Positions 10,053 through 18,802 of a stretch of 64,000 nucleotides of DNA are shown piece by piece. A model generated the notes under the pieces. That model was not told the origin of the DNA. It did not search any database and was given only the letters and a program-made list of their open reading frames with translations. Position numbers and translations under genes: made by a program. Source of the stretch: Flavobacterium sp. 123 (GTDB taxonomy: Bacteria; Bacteroidota; Bacteroidia; Flavobacteriales; Flavobacteriaceae); assembly GCF_003634825.1 (NCBI RefSeq), contig NZ_RBXD01000001.1, positions 1,882,501 to 1,946,500 of the forward strand. The letters run 5' to 3'. Within the stretch, counting starts at the first letter, position 1; every line of letters starts with the position of its first letter.

Positions 10053-13043
10053 ATGAAATTATCAAAATTACTTATTTTTTGTTTTTTATCTGTTCTATTC
10101 TCCGTTTATGGGCAAGCACAAGATGTTTCCATAAAAGGAAAAGTAATAGACGAGAGCGGATTACCCATTCCTGGTGTAACCATTTCAATTAGAGGGACTA
10201 CCAAAGCAACGTCTTCGGATAGCGATGGAAATTATGTGATAAAGGCTGCTTCAAGCGGTACTTTAGTATTTAGTTATGTGGGATATACTTCGATTCAGGA
10301 GTCTATTAATGGAAGAACTGATATTAATGTTAGACTTCATACCGAAACGCAATCCTTGCAAGAGGTTGTGGTCAATGTAGGGTATGGAACTCAGAAGAGG
10401 AAAAATTTAACAAATGCAGTTTCTACCGTTAAGTCGGATGTGTTTGAAAATCGCCCAATTTCATCCGTTGCTCAAGCTATACAAGGTAATGCTACAGGTG
10501 TAAATGTTGTTCAAACTTCAGGGAAACCAGGAGCAAGTTTTGATGTAAGGATTAGAGGACTTAGTTCCATAAATTCTGAAAACTCACCTTTATATGTTGT
10601 TGATGGAATTCAGACCAAAGACATTTCTGGTTTAAATACAGAAGATATTGTGGATTTATCAATTCTAAAAGATGCCACTGCCACTGCTATTTATGGTGTT
10701 AATGGTTCAACAGGTGTTGTAATCATTACTACTAAAAAAGGGAAATCATATAAAAATGATTTTCAATTTAGTTCTTATTTAGGTTTATCAAAAGCAGTTA
10801 GCAATGTAGATGTTTTAAATCTAACAGATTATAAAACTTTGATAAACGAAATTAATCCAAGTTACTTAACAACTGCAAATGATCCTAAATATGCAGGAAT
10901 AAATACGAATTGGCAAGATAAAATTTTGAGAACTGGTATTGATCAAAATTATAATTTTTCATATGCAGGAGGTACAGATAAAATAAAATTTTATGGAGCA
11001 TTAGGATACCAAGTAACCGAGGGTATAATAAATCCATCAAAATATAATAGATTTTCTGGAAAAATAAATATGAATGCCAATCTTTATTCTTGGTTGAAAG
11101 CTGATGTAAGTTTGAATGTTATTCAATCGGATGGTTCTTATATTAGTGATAATAATAGTGTAGGACAAGGTGGTGCAGTAATGAGTGCATTAGTAACGCC
11201 TTCATTTTTGCCTATTTGGGGTTCTCAATTAAATGTTAGAGAAACAAATACGGATGGGTCTTATAAAGATGGATATAAAGATGGTCAATATGCTGAAAAT
11301 CCATATCAATCAGGCTGGGAAAATCCAGTTTCATTATTATCAAGAAAAAACACAACGGAGGTAAATAGATATTTGAGTAGTATTAGTTTTGATGTCAATA
11401 TTTTGAAAAATTTGGTTTGGAAGCCAATGGCATCTTTTGATTTGACACGATCAGATAACGTTCAGTTTGTTGACCCATTTAGTAATGTTTGGGGACGAAA
11501 TGGTGATAACAATCCTGATTCTGACAAAGGGAGAGGAAGTAATACTGTAGTGAACAATAACAATTGGAATTTTGAAAACACTTTAAACTATTCATTGAAA
11601 TTTGATGATTCAGAATTAAGCGTATTAGGCGGTGTGTCAATGCAGAAAAATAAATATACAAGAGATTCAAATTCTGGAAATGGGTTTTCTGTTGACCAAA
11701 CCAATTATGATTTTGATGCTGCCAAAAATCAATCTTTCGAAAATAGAGAAAACGAGGTAAGAAGTTTATCTTATTTTGGAAGAGCAACTTATACTCTTAA
11801 AAATAAATACATTTTGAATGGTGTATTTAGAGAAAGCGGTGCCTCTCAATTAGCTGCGAATCATAAATGGGGATTTTTTCCAGCAGTTTCTGCAGCTTGG
11901 ATTATTTCTAATGAAAATTTCTTGAAAGATTCAAGTACGATTAGTGAATTAAAACTTAGAGGTGGTTGGGGTAAAACAGGTAATTTATCAGGATTGCCAG
12001 CATATTCAAGTTTTGATTTGAATTATACTAATCCTTTGACAAATGCTACAACCTTAGATCAAATTGGGAATCCTGATTTGAAATGGGAAACAACGACTGA
12101 TATTAACTTAGGGTTAGATTTTGGAATTTTTGATAATAGAATAAAATTTGTAGCGGACGTTTATAAAAAAAACACAAAGGACTTGCTTCAGATAGTTAAT
12201 TTCCCAGGTTTCACAGTGCCATATTATTATAATGCTGGAGAAATTGAAAACAAAGGATTGGAATTAGGTTTGAATACAAGAAATTTAACAGGTGACTTTA
12301 AATGGAATTCTAGTTTTAATATTTCCTTTAATGAGAACAAAGTAGTTAAACTAGGTTTACTTAAAAAATTACCATTTCAAAATTTAACTTCTGTTGGAGA
12401 AAGTGTAATTCTATTAACTGAGGGAAGTTCTTTAGGAACATTTTACGGTTATAAAGTGGACAAAGTAGATCCTACCACAGGTACATTATTATATAAAGAT
12501 ATTAATGGAGATGGAAAAGTTACTACTGATGATAGAACGAACATAGGAAATCCTAATCCAAAATACACATTTGGTTTCAGCAATGATTTTAGCTACAAAG
12601 GATTTAGTTTAGATGCTTTAATTACGGGTTCACAAGGAGGAGATATTTTCAATGCTTCAAGAATGGATTTAACGTTGATGAATAATTATAACAATCAATC
12701 TACAGAAGTTTTAAACAGATGGACTACTTCAGGTCAAATTACAGATGTTCCAAAAGCTAATGACTCAAATGCTTTACATGTTTCTGACCGTTTTGTAGAA
12801 GATGGTTCATACATACGATTGAAAGCTGTTACACTAGGATATCAATTTAAATTGGAAAAATTGAAATTAAACACAATAAAAGTATATGTAACTGGGCAAA
12901 ACCTATACACTATAACTAATTATAAAGGTTTTGATCCAGAAGTTGGAGCTTTTAATAATGCTACAGGAATTGGTCAAGGAATTGATTTAGGAACATATCC
13001 TCAAGTTAAAACATTTATTTTTGGAGTAAAAGCCAATTTTTAA
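10053..13043 (+). CDS. SusC/RagA-type TonB-dependent outer-membrane glycan importer
   Basis: 996 residues. A signal peptide (ending near YGQAQD) is followed by a carboxypeptidase-D regulatory-like domain (VSIKGKVIDESGLPIPGVTI), a TonB-box region (LQEVVVNVGYGTQKR), the plug with IRGLSSINSENSPLYVVDGI and AIYGVNGSTGVVIITTKKGK, then a 22-strand barrel ending in an aromatic residue (GVKANF). SusC proteins form the barrel below the SusD lid and import oligosaccharides using TonB energy; exbB, exbD and a tonB-like gene lie about 18 kb downstream. The susD partner starts 26 bases after the stop. Confidence 0.95.
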   Translation: MKLSKLLIFCFLSVLFSVYGQAQDVSIKGKVIDESGLPIPGVTISIRGTTKATSSDSDGNYVIKAASSGTLVFSYVGYTSIQESINGRTDINVRLHTETQSLQEVVVNVGYGTQKRKNLTNAVSTVKSDVFENRPISSVAQAIQGNATGVNVVQTSGKPGASFDVRIRGLSSINSENSPLYVVDGIQTKDISGLNTEDIVDLSILKDATATAIYGVNGSTGVVIITTKKGKSYKNDFQFSSYLGLSKAVSNVDVLNLTDYKTLINEINPSYLTTANDPKYAGINTNWQDKILRTGIDQNYNFSYAGGTDKIKFYGALGYQVTEGIINPSKYNRFSGKINMNANLYSWLKADVSLNVIQSDGSYISDNNSVGQGGAVMSALVTPSFLPIWGSQLNVRETNTDGSYKDGYKDGQYAENPYQSGWENPVSLLSRKNTTEVNRYLSSISFDVNILKNLVWKPMASFDLTRSDNVQFVDPFSNVWGRNGDNNPDSDKGRGSNTVVNNNNWNFENTLNYSLKFDDSELSVLGGVSMQKNKYTRDSNSGNGFSVDQTNYDFDAAKNQSFENRENEVRSLSYFGRATYTLKNKYILNGVFRESGASQLAANHKWGFFPAVSAAWIISNENFLKDSSTISELKLRGGWGKTGNLSGLPAYSSFDLNYTNPLTNATTLDQIGNPDLKWETTTDINLGLDFGIFDNRIKFVADVYKKNTKDLLQIVNFPGFTVPYYYNAGEIENKGLELGLNTRNLTGDFKWNSSFNISFNENKVVKLGLLKKLPFQNLTSVGESVILLTEGSSLGTFYGYKVDKVDPTTGTLLYKDINGDGKVTTDDRTNIGNPNPKYTFGFSNDFSYKGFSLDALITGSQGGDIFNASRMDLTLMNNYNNQSTEVLNRWTTSGQITDVPKANDSNALHVSDRFVEDGSYIRLKAVTLGYQFKLEKLKLNTIKVYVTGQNLYTITNYKGFDPEVGAFNNATGIGQGIDLGTYPQVKTFIFGVKANF

Positions 13044-13069
13044 TACTAAAATATAAATACGATATAATT

Positions 13070-14521
13070 ATGAAATTAGTTAAAAATTATTTAAAAATAT
13101 TCACGGCATTGATGATGTTATTTTTAACATCCTGTTCGGATTATTTAGATACAGAACCTATAACGGAAGAAGCTACTTCCCTAAATAGTGATATTGTAAT
13201 AAAAGATGCCGCTGCTGCTGAATCTAGAATGAATGCAGTGTATGGAACTTTTGGTTCTGGTTATTGGCAATTGGATTTCTTCTTGGTTGGTGACGGTCAA
13301 TCTGATAACGCATATATGGGTGCAGATAATCCTGCTATTTTTCAATATGAAACCTATGAAATGTTGTCTACTAATTCGCAAATGAAAGGCGATTGGAATG
13401 ATATTTACAACAACATAAACACTTGTAATATTGTGATTAATTATGTTGATCAAGCTACAGATTTAAGTGCAACTCGTAAAAACGAAATGATTGGTGAGGC
13501 TTCATTAATTAGAGCTCTGAATCATTTTCAAGCAGTTCAATTATGGGGTGATTGCCCAATTGCAAAAGAAGCAATCTTTTCAATTTCGAGCGCCAATTTT
13601 GACGCAGCATTCGATGCATTATTCCCAGCAAGAAAACCAGTCGCTGAAGTTTATGCGCAAATTATTGCTGATTGTTTAGTTGCAATCGACAAAGCGCCAG
13701 ATGCTTCTAATAAATTTAAAGCAAATAAAATGGCGGCCAATGCACTTCTTGCAAAAGTATATGCTACGATGCCAAATCCTGATTGGGCAAAAGTAAATCA
13801 ATACTGCGATGTGGTTATAGGCGGTGGTTATACACTTTTGCCAACTTTTGATCATCTTTTTGATAGTGCTCATGAAGGAAATGCGGAATCAATTTGGGAA
13901 GTAAATGGTGACGGATGGGGTAGCCCAATTGGAGCTTGGGATACTTTTATGTTTTTAGGAACAGATTGGAAAAAATTCAATGCTCCTTCTCATACTTTAA
14001 TTCAAGCTTTTGCGAACAATGGCGATACACAACGATTAGCATCTACTGTAACAAGAGAAAATGTGGGTTGGGCTGACGCTTATTGGTCTTCAACAGGCTA
14101 TCCATTTGCTTATAAAATGAGAGATACTAATGGTAACCAAAACTACTATATTGCTCGTTTAGCAGATATTTTATTATTGAAAGCAGAAGCTTTGGCAAGT
14201 ACTGGTGACGTTTCTGGAGCCATGTCTTTAGTAAATCAAGTTAGAACTAGAGCAGGAATTGCTACAATTAGTGCTTCAAGTCAATCTGATGCAATAGATA
14301 AAGTTCTTGAAGAAAGATTAATGGAATTAGCTTTCGAAGGGGATCGTTGGTTTGATTTAAAAAGAATGGGAAAAGCTATTCAATTATTATCTCAACAAAA
14401 AGATGGTAATGGAAACGTTCTACCTTTTGCATCCAATATTAATCAAAATAGACTTTTGTGGCCTATTCCTCAAGATAAATTAGATGCGAATACGCTATTA
14501 ACTCAAAATCCTGGATATTAA
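13070..14521 (+). CDS. SusD/RagB-family glycan-binding lipoprotein
   Basis: 483 residues. The lipobox is LTSC near residue 22, followed by DYLDTEP as in most SusD proteins. The TPR-rich N-terminal half includes RALNHFQAVQLWGDCPI, and the C-terminal half has the family block RLADILLLKAEALA and LEERLMELAFEGDRWFDLKR. It is the surface lid of the SusC transporter encoded upstream and captures the glycan. A terminator-like hairpin follows, so the hydrolase genes downstream are probably expressed at a lower level. Confidence 0.95.
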   Translation: MKLVKNYLKIFTALMMLFLTSCSDYLDTEPITEEATSLNSDIVIKDAAAAESRMNAVYGTFGSGYWQLDFFLVGDGQSDNAYMGADNPAIFQYETYEMLSTNSQMKGDWNDIYNNINTCNIVINYVDQATDLSATRKNEMIGEASLIRALNHFQAVQLWGDCPIAKEAIFSISSANFDAAFDALFPARKPVAEVYAQIIADCLVAIDKAPDASNKFKANKMAANALLAKVYATMPNPDWAKVNQYCDVVIGGGYTLLPTFDHLFDSAHEGNAESIWEVNGDGWGSPIGAWDTFMFLGTDWKKFNAPSHTLIQAFANNGDTQRLASTVTRENVGWADAYWSSTGYPFAYKMRDTNGNQNYYIARLADILLLKAEALASTGDVSGAMSLVNQVRTRAGIATISASSQSDAIDKVLEERLMELAFEGDRWFDLKRMGKAIQLLSQQKDGNGNVLPFASNINQNRLLWPIPQDKLDANTLLTQNPGY

Positions 14522-14557
14522 TTTTAAAGCAAGCATTTTAATTTAAGATGTTAAAAT

Positions 14558-14590
14558 AAGCTCGGGACTATCCAAAAGTCCTGAGCTTAA
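14558..14590 (+). terminator. Attenuating terminator-like hairpin after susD
   Basis: Arms AAGCTCGGGACT and AGTCCTGAGCTT form a 12-bp stem with one G-U pair. The tail AATTTTATAATT is a weak U-tract, so partial termination is likely. Confidence 0.7.
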
Positions 14591-14789
14591 TTTTATAATT
14601 ACAACTTTTATAAACTCTTAACAAAGAAATTAAAAAGATAAAATGAAAATGTTACTTATACATATACAGCATCAGTTAGAATAACTTATGTTATATATGT
14701 ATTTGCATATAATTCAGACCAGATTATCTCTTCAATATTTTAAATGGATAGATTTTAAATTAGTTAGTAGTGCGTTTGTTTAGTTAGTT

Positions 14790-14836
14790 CTTCATTAGGA
14801 GCTTCTATTTGTAGTTGGTTAGAAGCTTTAATGAAG
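14790..14836 (+). promoter_or_regulatory. Stem-loop immediately upstream of the EEP gene
   Basis: CTTCATTAggAGCTTCT (14790-14806) pairs with AGAAGCTtTAATGAAG (14821-14836) around a 14-base loop. No U-tract follows. It ends 23 bases before the ATG and could act as a 5' leader stabiliser or processing site. The structure is read directly; its role is inferred. Confidence 0.5.
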
Positions 14837-14859
14837 AAAATTAATTGTAATTTTAAAGA

Positions 14860-15705
14860 ATGAAAAAATCAAAAAACAGAATTGTTTCTATCGTTTTTGT
14901 CCTAATGGGTTTGTTTTCGTATGGTCAAAATTTAAAATTAATGACCTACAATATTCGACTTGATGTTGCTAGCGATGGGGAAAATGATTGGACGCATCGT
15001 AAAGATTTTTGGGCTTCACAAGTTCAATTTTATGATCCAGATATTTTTGGAGTTCAAGAAGCAAAACCCAATCAGGTAATTGACATTGCAACGGCTCTTT
15101 CTAAATATAACAATGTAGGTATTGGAAGAGAAGGAATTGGTAAAGGTGAATCTTCAAATATTTTTTACAAAAAAGAACAATTTGAGATTAAAGAAACAAA
15201 TACTTTTTGGCTTTCTGAAACGCCAAATGAAATTTCAAAAGGTTGGGATGCTGCCTTTAATAGAGTGTGTACGTATGCGCTTTTTAAAGATTTGAAAACA
15301 AAAAAAATGTTTTGGGTTTTCAATACGCATTTAGATCACATGGGGGAAGAAGCAAGAACCAAAGGAATACAACTTATTCTTTCTAAAATAACAGAATTAA
15401 ATTCAAAAAAATATCCCGTAGTTTTTATGGGAGATTTTAATTCTGAACCTAACGAAGAAAGAATAGTATCACTAAAAAAAGTAATGGATGATACCAGAGA
15501 AATATCCGAAGAAAAACCTTTTGGTCCCTCTGGAACATTCAATAATTTCAATCATAATGAACCTGTAAATAAATTAATCGATTATATTTTTATTTCTAAA
15601 AATAGCTTTTTTAAAGTAAAGAAATATGCTGTTTTGAGTGATTCAAAAGAGCTACGATATCCATCTGATCATTTGCCGGTTTATGTTGAAATAAATTTTA
15701 AATAA
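14860..15705 (+). CDS. Secreted endonuclease/exonuclease/phosphatase (EEP) family hydrolase
   Basis: 281 residues with a signal peptide (ending YGQN). The EEP metal and catalytic blocks are all present in order: LMTYNIRLD (Asn), FGVQEA (Glu), FNTHLDHMG (His), VFMGDFNSEPN (Asp/Asn), and the terminal YPSDHLPVYVEI (Asp-His). The fold acts on phosphodiester or phosphoester bonds using a divalent metal. Members recur in Bacteroidota glycan loci with no agreed substrate. The gene lies 4 bases before the first GH30 gene, so the two are co-transcribed. A role in removing phosphate or phosphodiester groups from the glycan is possible but unproved. Confidence 0.85.
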   Translation: MKKSKNRIVSIVFVLMGLFSYGQNLKLMTYNIRLDVASDGENDWTHRKDFWASQVQFYDPDIFGVQEAKPNQVIDIATALSKYNNVGIGREGIGKGESSNIFYKKEQFEIKETNTFWLSETPNEISKGWDAAFNRVCTYALFKDLKTKKMFWVFNTHLDHMGEEARTKGIQLILSKITELNSKKYPVVFMGDFNSEPNEERIVSLKKVMDDTREISEEKPFGPSGTFNNFNHNEPVNKLIDYIFISKNSFFKVKKYAVLSDSKELRYPSDHLPVYVEINFK

Positions 15706-15709
15706 AAAC

Positions 15710-17158
15710 ATGAAAAATAAAAACAACAATATAAAGGCTTTTCTTCTGGCTGGATTATCAATCATTTTGATTCAATGTTCGCCAATTACAGATTCTGTAA
15801 AACAGAAGCCTACACCTCCAATCGTTACAAGTCAAGTTGATTTTTGGCTGACCAAAGCAGATCAATCGGTTCGTCTTGAAAAACAATCTTCCATTTTAGC
15901 ATTTGGTTCGGATCATAATGTATATCCTAATATTGAAGTAGATGATGCCCAAACATTTCAAAGTATTGATGGCTTTGGGTATACTTTAACAGGTGGAAGT
16001 GCTGAAGTTATCAATCAATTAAATTCTCAAAAAAGACAAGAATTGTTGCAAGAATTATTTGGCAACAATGCAAATTCAATAAGCATAAGTTATTTGAGAA
16101 TTAGTATTGGTGCTTCTGATTTGAATGCAACACCATTCACGTATGATGATTTGCCAAGCGGACAAACGGATGTGAATCTCGATAATTTTAGTTTGTCTCC
16201 CGATAAGGATGATTTGATTCCAATGTTGAAAGAAATTGTAGCCATCAACCCAAATATTAAAATCATGGCTACCCCATGGTCTCCACCAGTTTGGATGAAA
16301 GACAATGCTGGTTTTGTTGGCGGAAGCTTAAAGCCTCAATATTATGGTGTTTATGCACAGTATTTTGTGAAGTATATTCAGAAAATGAAAGAAGAAGGAA
16401 TTACAATTGATGCAATTACACCACAAAATGAACCGTTGCATCCTGGAAATAATCCAAGCATGTTAATGACTGCATTGCAACAAGCTGATTTCATCAAAAA
16501 TCATTTAGGTCCTGCTTTTCAGGCTGTAAATAGTACCGTTAAAATTGTTGTTTACGATCACAATTGCAACAAACCTGAGTATCCTATAACGGTATTAAGT
16601 GATGCCGCTGCTTATCCTTTTATAAGTGGTTCAGCCTTTCATTTGTATGAAGGAGATATCAGTGCATTATCAACAGTGCATAATGCTTTTCCAGACAAAA
16701 GCGTATATTTTACAGAGCAATATACTTCAAATTCAGGCAGTTTTGATGGAGACTTAAAATGGCATGTAAAAAATGTAGTTATAGGTTCAATGCGCAATTG
16801 GAGTAAAACTGCTTTAGAATGGAATTTGGCAAATAATGCTGCTTTTGGACCGCATACTGATGGAGGATGTGATACCTGTAAAGGCGCATTGACAATTAAT
16901 GGAAGTGATAGTTTTTCTAGAAATGTTGGGTTTTATATCATTTCTCATGCTTCTAAATTTGTTCCAACGGGTTCGGTTAGAATTGCAAGTAATATAATTG
17001 GTAATTTGAACAATGTGGCTTTTAAAACGCCAACGGGTAAAAAAGTACTAATCGTAGAGAACGACGGAAATACTACCGAAAATTTTAATATTAAACACAA
17101 TGGTGTTTGGGTAACAACTTCGCTAGAAGCGGGTGCTGTCGGAACTTATATTTGGTAA
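15710..17158 (+). CDS. GH30-family glycoside hydrolase, lipoprotein (probable beta-1,6-glucanase)
   Basis: 482 residues with lipobox LIQC near residue 23, so probably surface-anchored. The GH30 core starts at IDGFGYTLTGGSAEVI. The acid/base is Glu241 in TPQNEPLHPG and the nucleophile Glu336 in VYFTEQYTS, both at the expected spacing. Other family blocks are SYLRISIGASDL and ATPWSPPVWMK. In Bacteroidota this type, next to SusCD and GH3, usually acts on beta-1,6-glucan. An alternative is glucosylceramidase or another GH30 activity; the subfamily cannot be fixed by eye. It sits 31 bases before a second, diverged GH30 gene. Confidence 0.88.
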   Translation: MKNKNNNIKAFLLAGLSIILIQCSPITDSVKQKPTPPIVTSQVDFWLTKADQSVRLEKQSSILAFGSDHNVYPNIEVDDAQTFQSIDGFGYTLTGGSAEVINQLNSQKRQELLQELFGNNANSISISYLRISIGASDLNATPFTYDDLPSGQTDVNLDNFSLSPDKDDLIPMLKEIVAINPNIKIMATPWSPPVWMKDNAGFVGGSLKPQYYGVYAQYFVKYIQKMKEEGITIDAITPQNEPLHPGNNPSMLMTALQQADFIKNHLGPAFQAVNSTVKIVVYDHNCNKPEYPITVLSDAAAYPFISGSAFHLYEGDISALSTVHNAFPDKSVYFTEQYTSNSGSFDGDLKWHVKNVVIGSMRNWSKTALEWNLANNAAFGPHTDGGCDTCKGALTINGSDSFSRNVGFYIISHASKFVPTGSVRIASNIIGNLNNVAFKTPTGKKVLIVENDGNTTENFNIKHNGVWVTTSLEAGAVGTYIW

Positions 17159-17189
17159 ATAAAGCACATATTATAATATACTACATATC

Positions 17190-18647
17190 ATGAAAAAAAT
17201 AACAATATTGACATTTTTAGCGGTATCTTTTATCGCATTTTCTCAGCAAAAAAGTAAAATACCCACTAAATTTTTTTCTACAAAAGATAAAATAGTTACG
17301 GTTTATACCACAGCTGATAGTACAAAATTAAGGCTAACACAAACCGATAAGCTCGTTTTTGTGGCTTCTAAACAACCTTTGGAAACAGAGATTTCTGTTT
17401 TTGTGGAACCAACTAAAACTTTTCAAACTTTATTAGGAATTGGAGGTGCAATCACGGATGCCAGTGCTGAGGTTTTTGCTAAATTATCCAAAGAAAAACA
17501 GCAAGAATTTTTGAATGCCTATTATGATAAAGAAAAAGGAATTGGCTATTCTTTATTAAGAACTACCATTCATAGCTCTGATTTTAGTAGCGGAAGCTAT
17601 ACATATATAAAAGAAGGAGACGCGTCTTTGTCTACATTTACTATTGATCATGACAGACAATATAGGTTGCCTTTGCTTAAAGAAGCGATTAAAACGGCTG
17701 GCGGAAAAATAGTACTTTATGTTTCTCCTTGGAGTCCACCCGCTTTTATGAAAAGTAATGGAAGCATGTTAAAAGGAGGTACTTTAATGCCACAATACTA
17801 TCAAGCTTGGGCGAATTATTATGCAAAATTTATCAAAGCATACGAAAAAGAAGGAATCCCAATTTGGGGACTTACAATCCAAAACGAACCTATGGCAACC
17901 CAAACTTGGGAATCATGTGTTTATAGCGCAGAAGCAGAACGCGATTTCTTGAAAAATTATCTTGGACCAACAATTAAAAGAGAAGGTTTAGGAGATAAGA
18001 AAATTATAGTTTGGGATCACAATCGTGATTTAATGAATCAAAGAGCCAATACCATTTTCTCAGATCCAGAAGCGTCAAAGTATGCTTGGGGAATGGGATT
18101 CCATTGGTATGAAACTTGGGCTGGCGGAATGCCAATGTTTGATAATGTTCGTAAAGTTCACGAAGCTTATCCGACTAAAAATCTATTATTTACAGAAGGT
18201 TGTGTAGAACGATTTGACGCTAAAAAATACCAATTCTGGGCTAACGGAGAACGTTACGGAACTTCAATGATTAATGATTTTAATAACGGTACTGTAGGTT
18301 GGACAGATTGGAATATTCTTTTAGATCAAAATGGTGGTCCAAATCATGTGGGGAATTTTTGCTTTGCTCCAATTCATATGGATACTAATTCGGGAGAATT
18401 AATTTATACTCCTAGCTATTATTATATTGGACATTTCTCAAAATTTATTCGTCCTGATGCCAAAAGAGTAAGTACAGCAGTAAGTAGAAGTAGCTTGATA
18501 AGCACTTCTTTTCTTAACAAAGATGGGAAAATGGTAACGGTAGTTATGAATCAAAGCAACAAAAGTGTTACCTATAATTTGATGATAGCTTCAGAGAAAA
18601 CGGTTGTAACAATTCCAGCTCATGGAATTCAGACATTAGTGTATTAA
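17190..18647 (+). CDS. Second GH30-family glycoside hydrolase (secreted)
   Basis: 485 residues with a type I signal peptide (ending FIAFSQQ). The core begins at LLGIGGAITDASAEVFAKL. The acid/base is Glu233 in TIQNEPM and the nucleophile Glu336 in LLFTEGCVE; YVSPWSPPAFMKSNG and GWTDWNILLDQNGGPNHV are also family blocks. It is clearly a paralogue type and not a recent copy of the upstream GH30, since the two differ along most of their length. Two GH30 enzymes with different anchors suggest an endo- plus exo- or surface plus periplasm division of work. Confidence 0.9.
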   Translation: MKKITILTFLAVSFIAFSQQKSKIPTKFFSTKDKIVTVYTTADSTKLRLTQTDKLVFVASKQPLETEISVFVEPTKTFQTLLGIGGAITDASAEVFAKLSKEKQQEFLNAYYDKEKGIGYSLLRTTIHSSDFSSGSYTYIKEGDASLSTFTIDHDRQYRLPLLKEAIKTAGGKIVLYVSPWSPPAFMKSNGSMLKGGTLMPQYYQAWANYYAKFIKAYEKEGIPIWGLTIQNEPMATQTWESCVYSAEAERDFLKNYLGPTIKREGLGDKKIIVWDHNRDLMNQRANTIFSDPEASKYAWGMGFHWYETWAGGMPMFDNVRKVHEAYPTKNLLFTEGCVERFDAKKYQFWANGERYGTSMINDFNNGTVGWTDWNILLDQNGGPNHVGNFCFAPIHMDTNSGELIYTPSYYYIGHFSKFIRPDAKRVSTAVSRSSLISTSFLNKDGKMVTVVMNQSNKSVTYNLMIASEKTVVTIPAHGIQTLVY

Positions 18648-18660
18648 ATTTAAATTGATA

Positions 18661-18792
18661 AAGGAAAAATTATCTTTTTATAATGCGGCATTACAGTGGG
18701 TTTCAGTGCCGGGTGAATTTGAAGTAATGATTGGTTCATCTTCCGCTGATATTTGATTGAAAGCCTCTTTTGAATTAAGAAAATTAATATAA
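18661..18792 (+). pseudogene. Remnant of a GH3 beta-glucosidase C-terminus (fibronectin III-like domain)
   Basis: The plus-strand frame at 18661-18792 reads KEKLSFYNAALQW, then VSVPGEFEVMIGSSSADI, a TGA stop, then LKASFELRKLI and TAA. This matches the last ~45 residues of GH3 enzymes (pattern FYxxxxxxWVxEPGxFxVxxGSSSxDIRLKxxF). The TGA at 18754 falls where GH3 proteins usually have Arg (DIRLK), so CGA to TGA is the simplest mutation. Nothing of the catalytic domain remains. It differs in sequence from the C-terminus of the intact GH3 at 20033-22363. The relic suggests that a GH3 gene once lay between the second GH30 and the esterase. Confidence 0.75.
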
Positions 18793-18802
18793 AAATTATA
18801 CT

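Larger units (their letters stand above)
14522..14859 (+). promoter_or_regulatory. 338-base gap between susD and the hydrolase genes
   Basis: No coding frame was seen. The gap holds a terminator-like hairpin at 14558-14588 near its start and a 15-16 bp imperfect stem-loop at 14790-14836 just before the next start codon. No exact TAnnTTTG box precedes the EEP gene, though TAATTTTA ends four bases before its ATG. The layout suggests attenuation between the transport and hydrolase parts of the locus. Confidence 0.55.

Noticed and set aside
15710..18647. Recent tandem duplication of GH30
   Set aside because: The two proteins share only catalytic blocks and differ in anchor and most of their length, so they are old paralogues.
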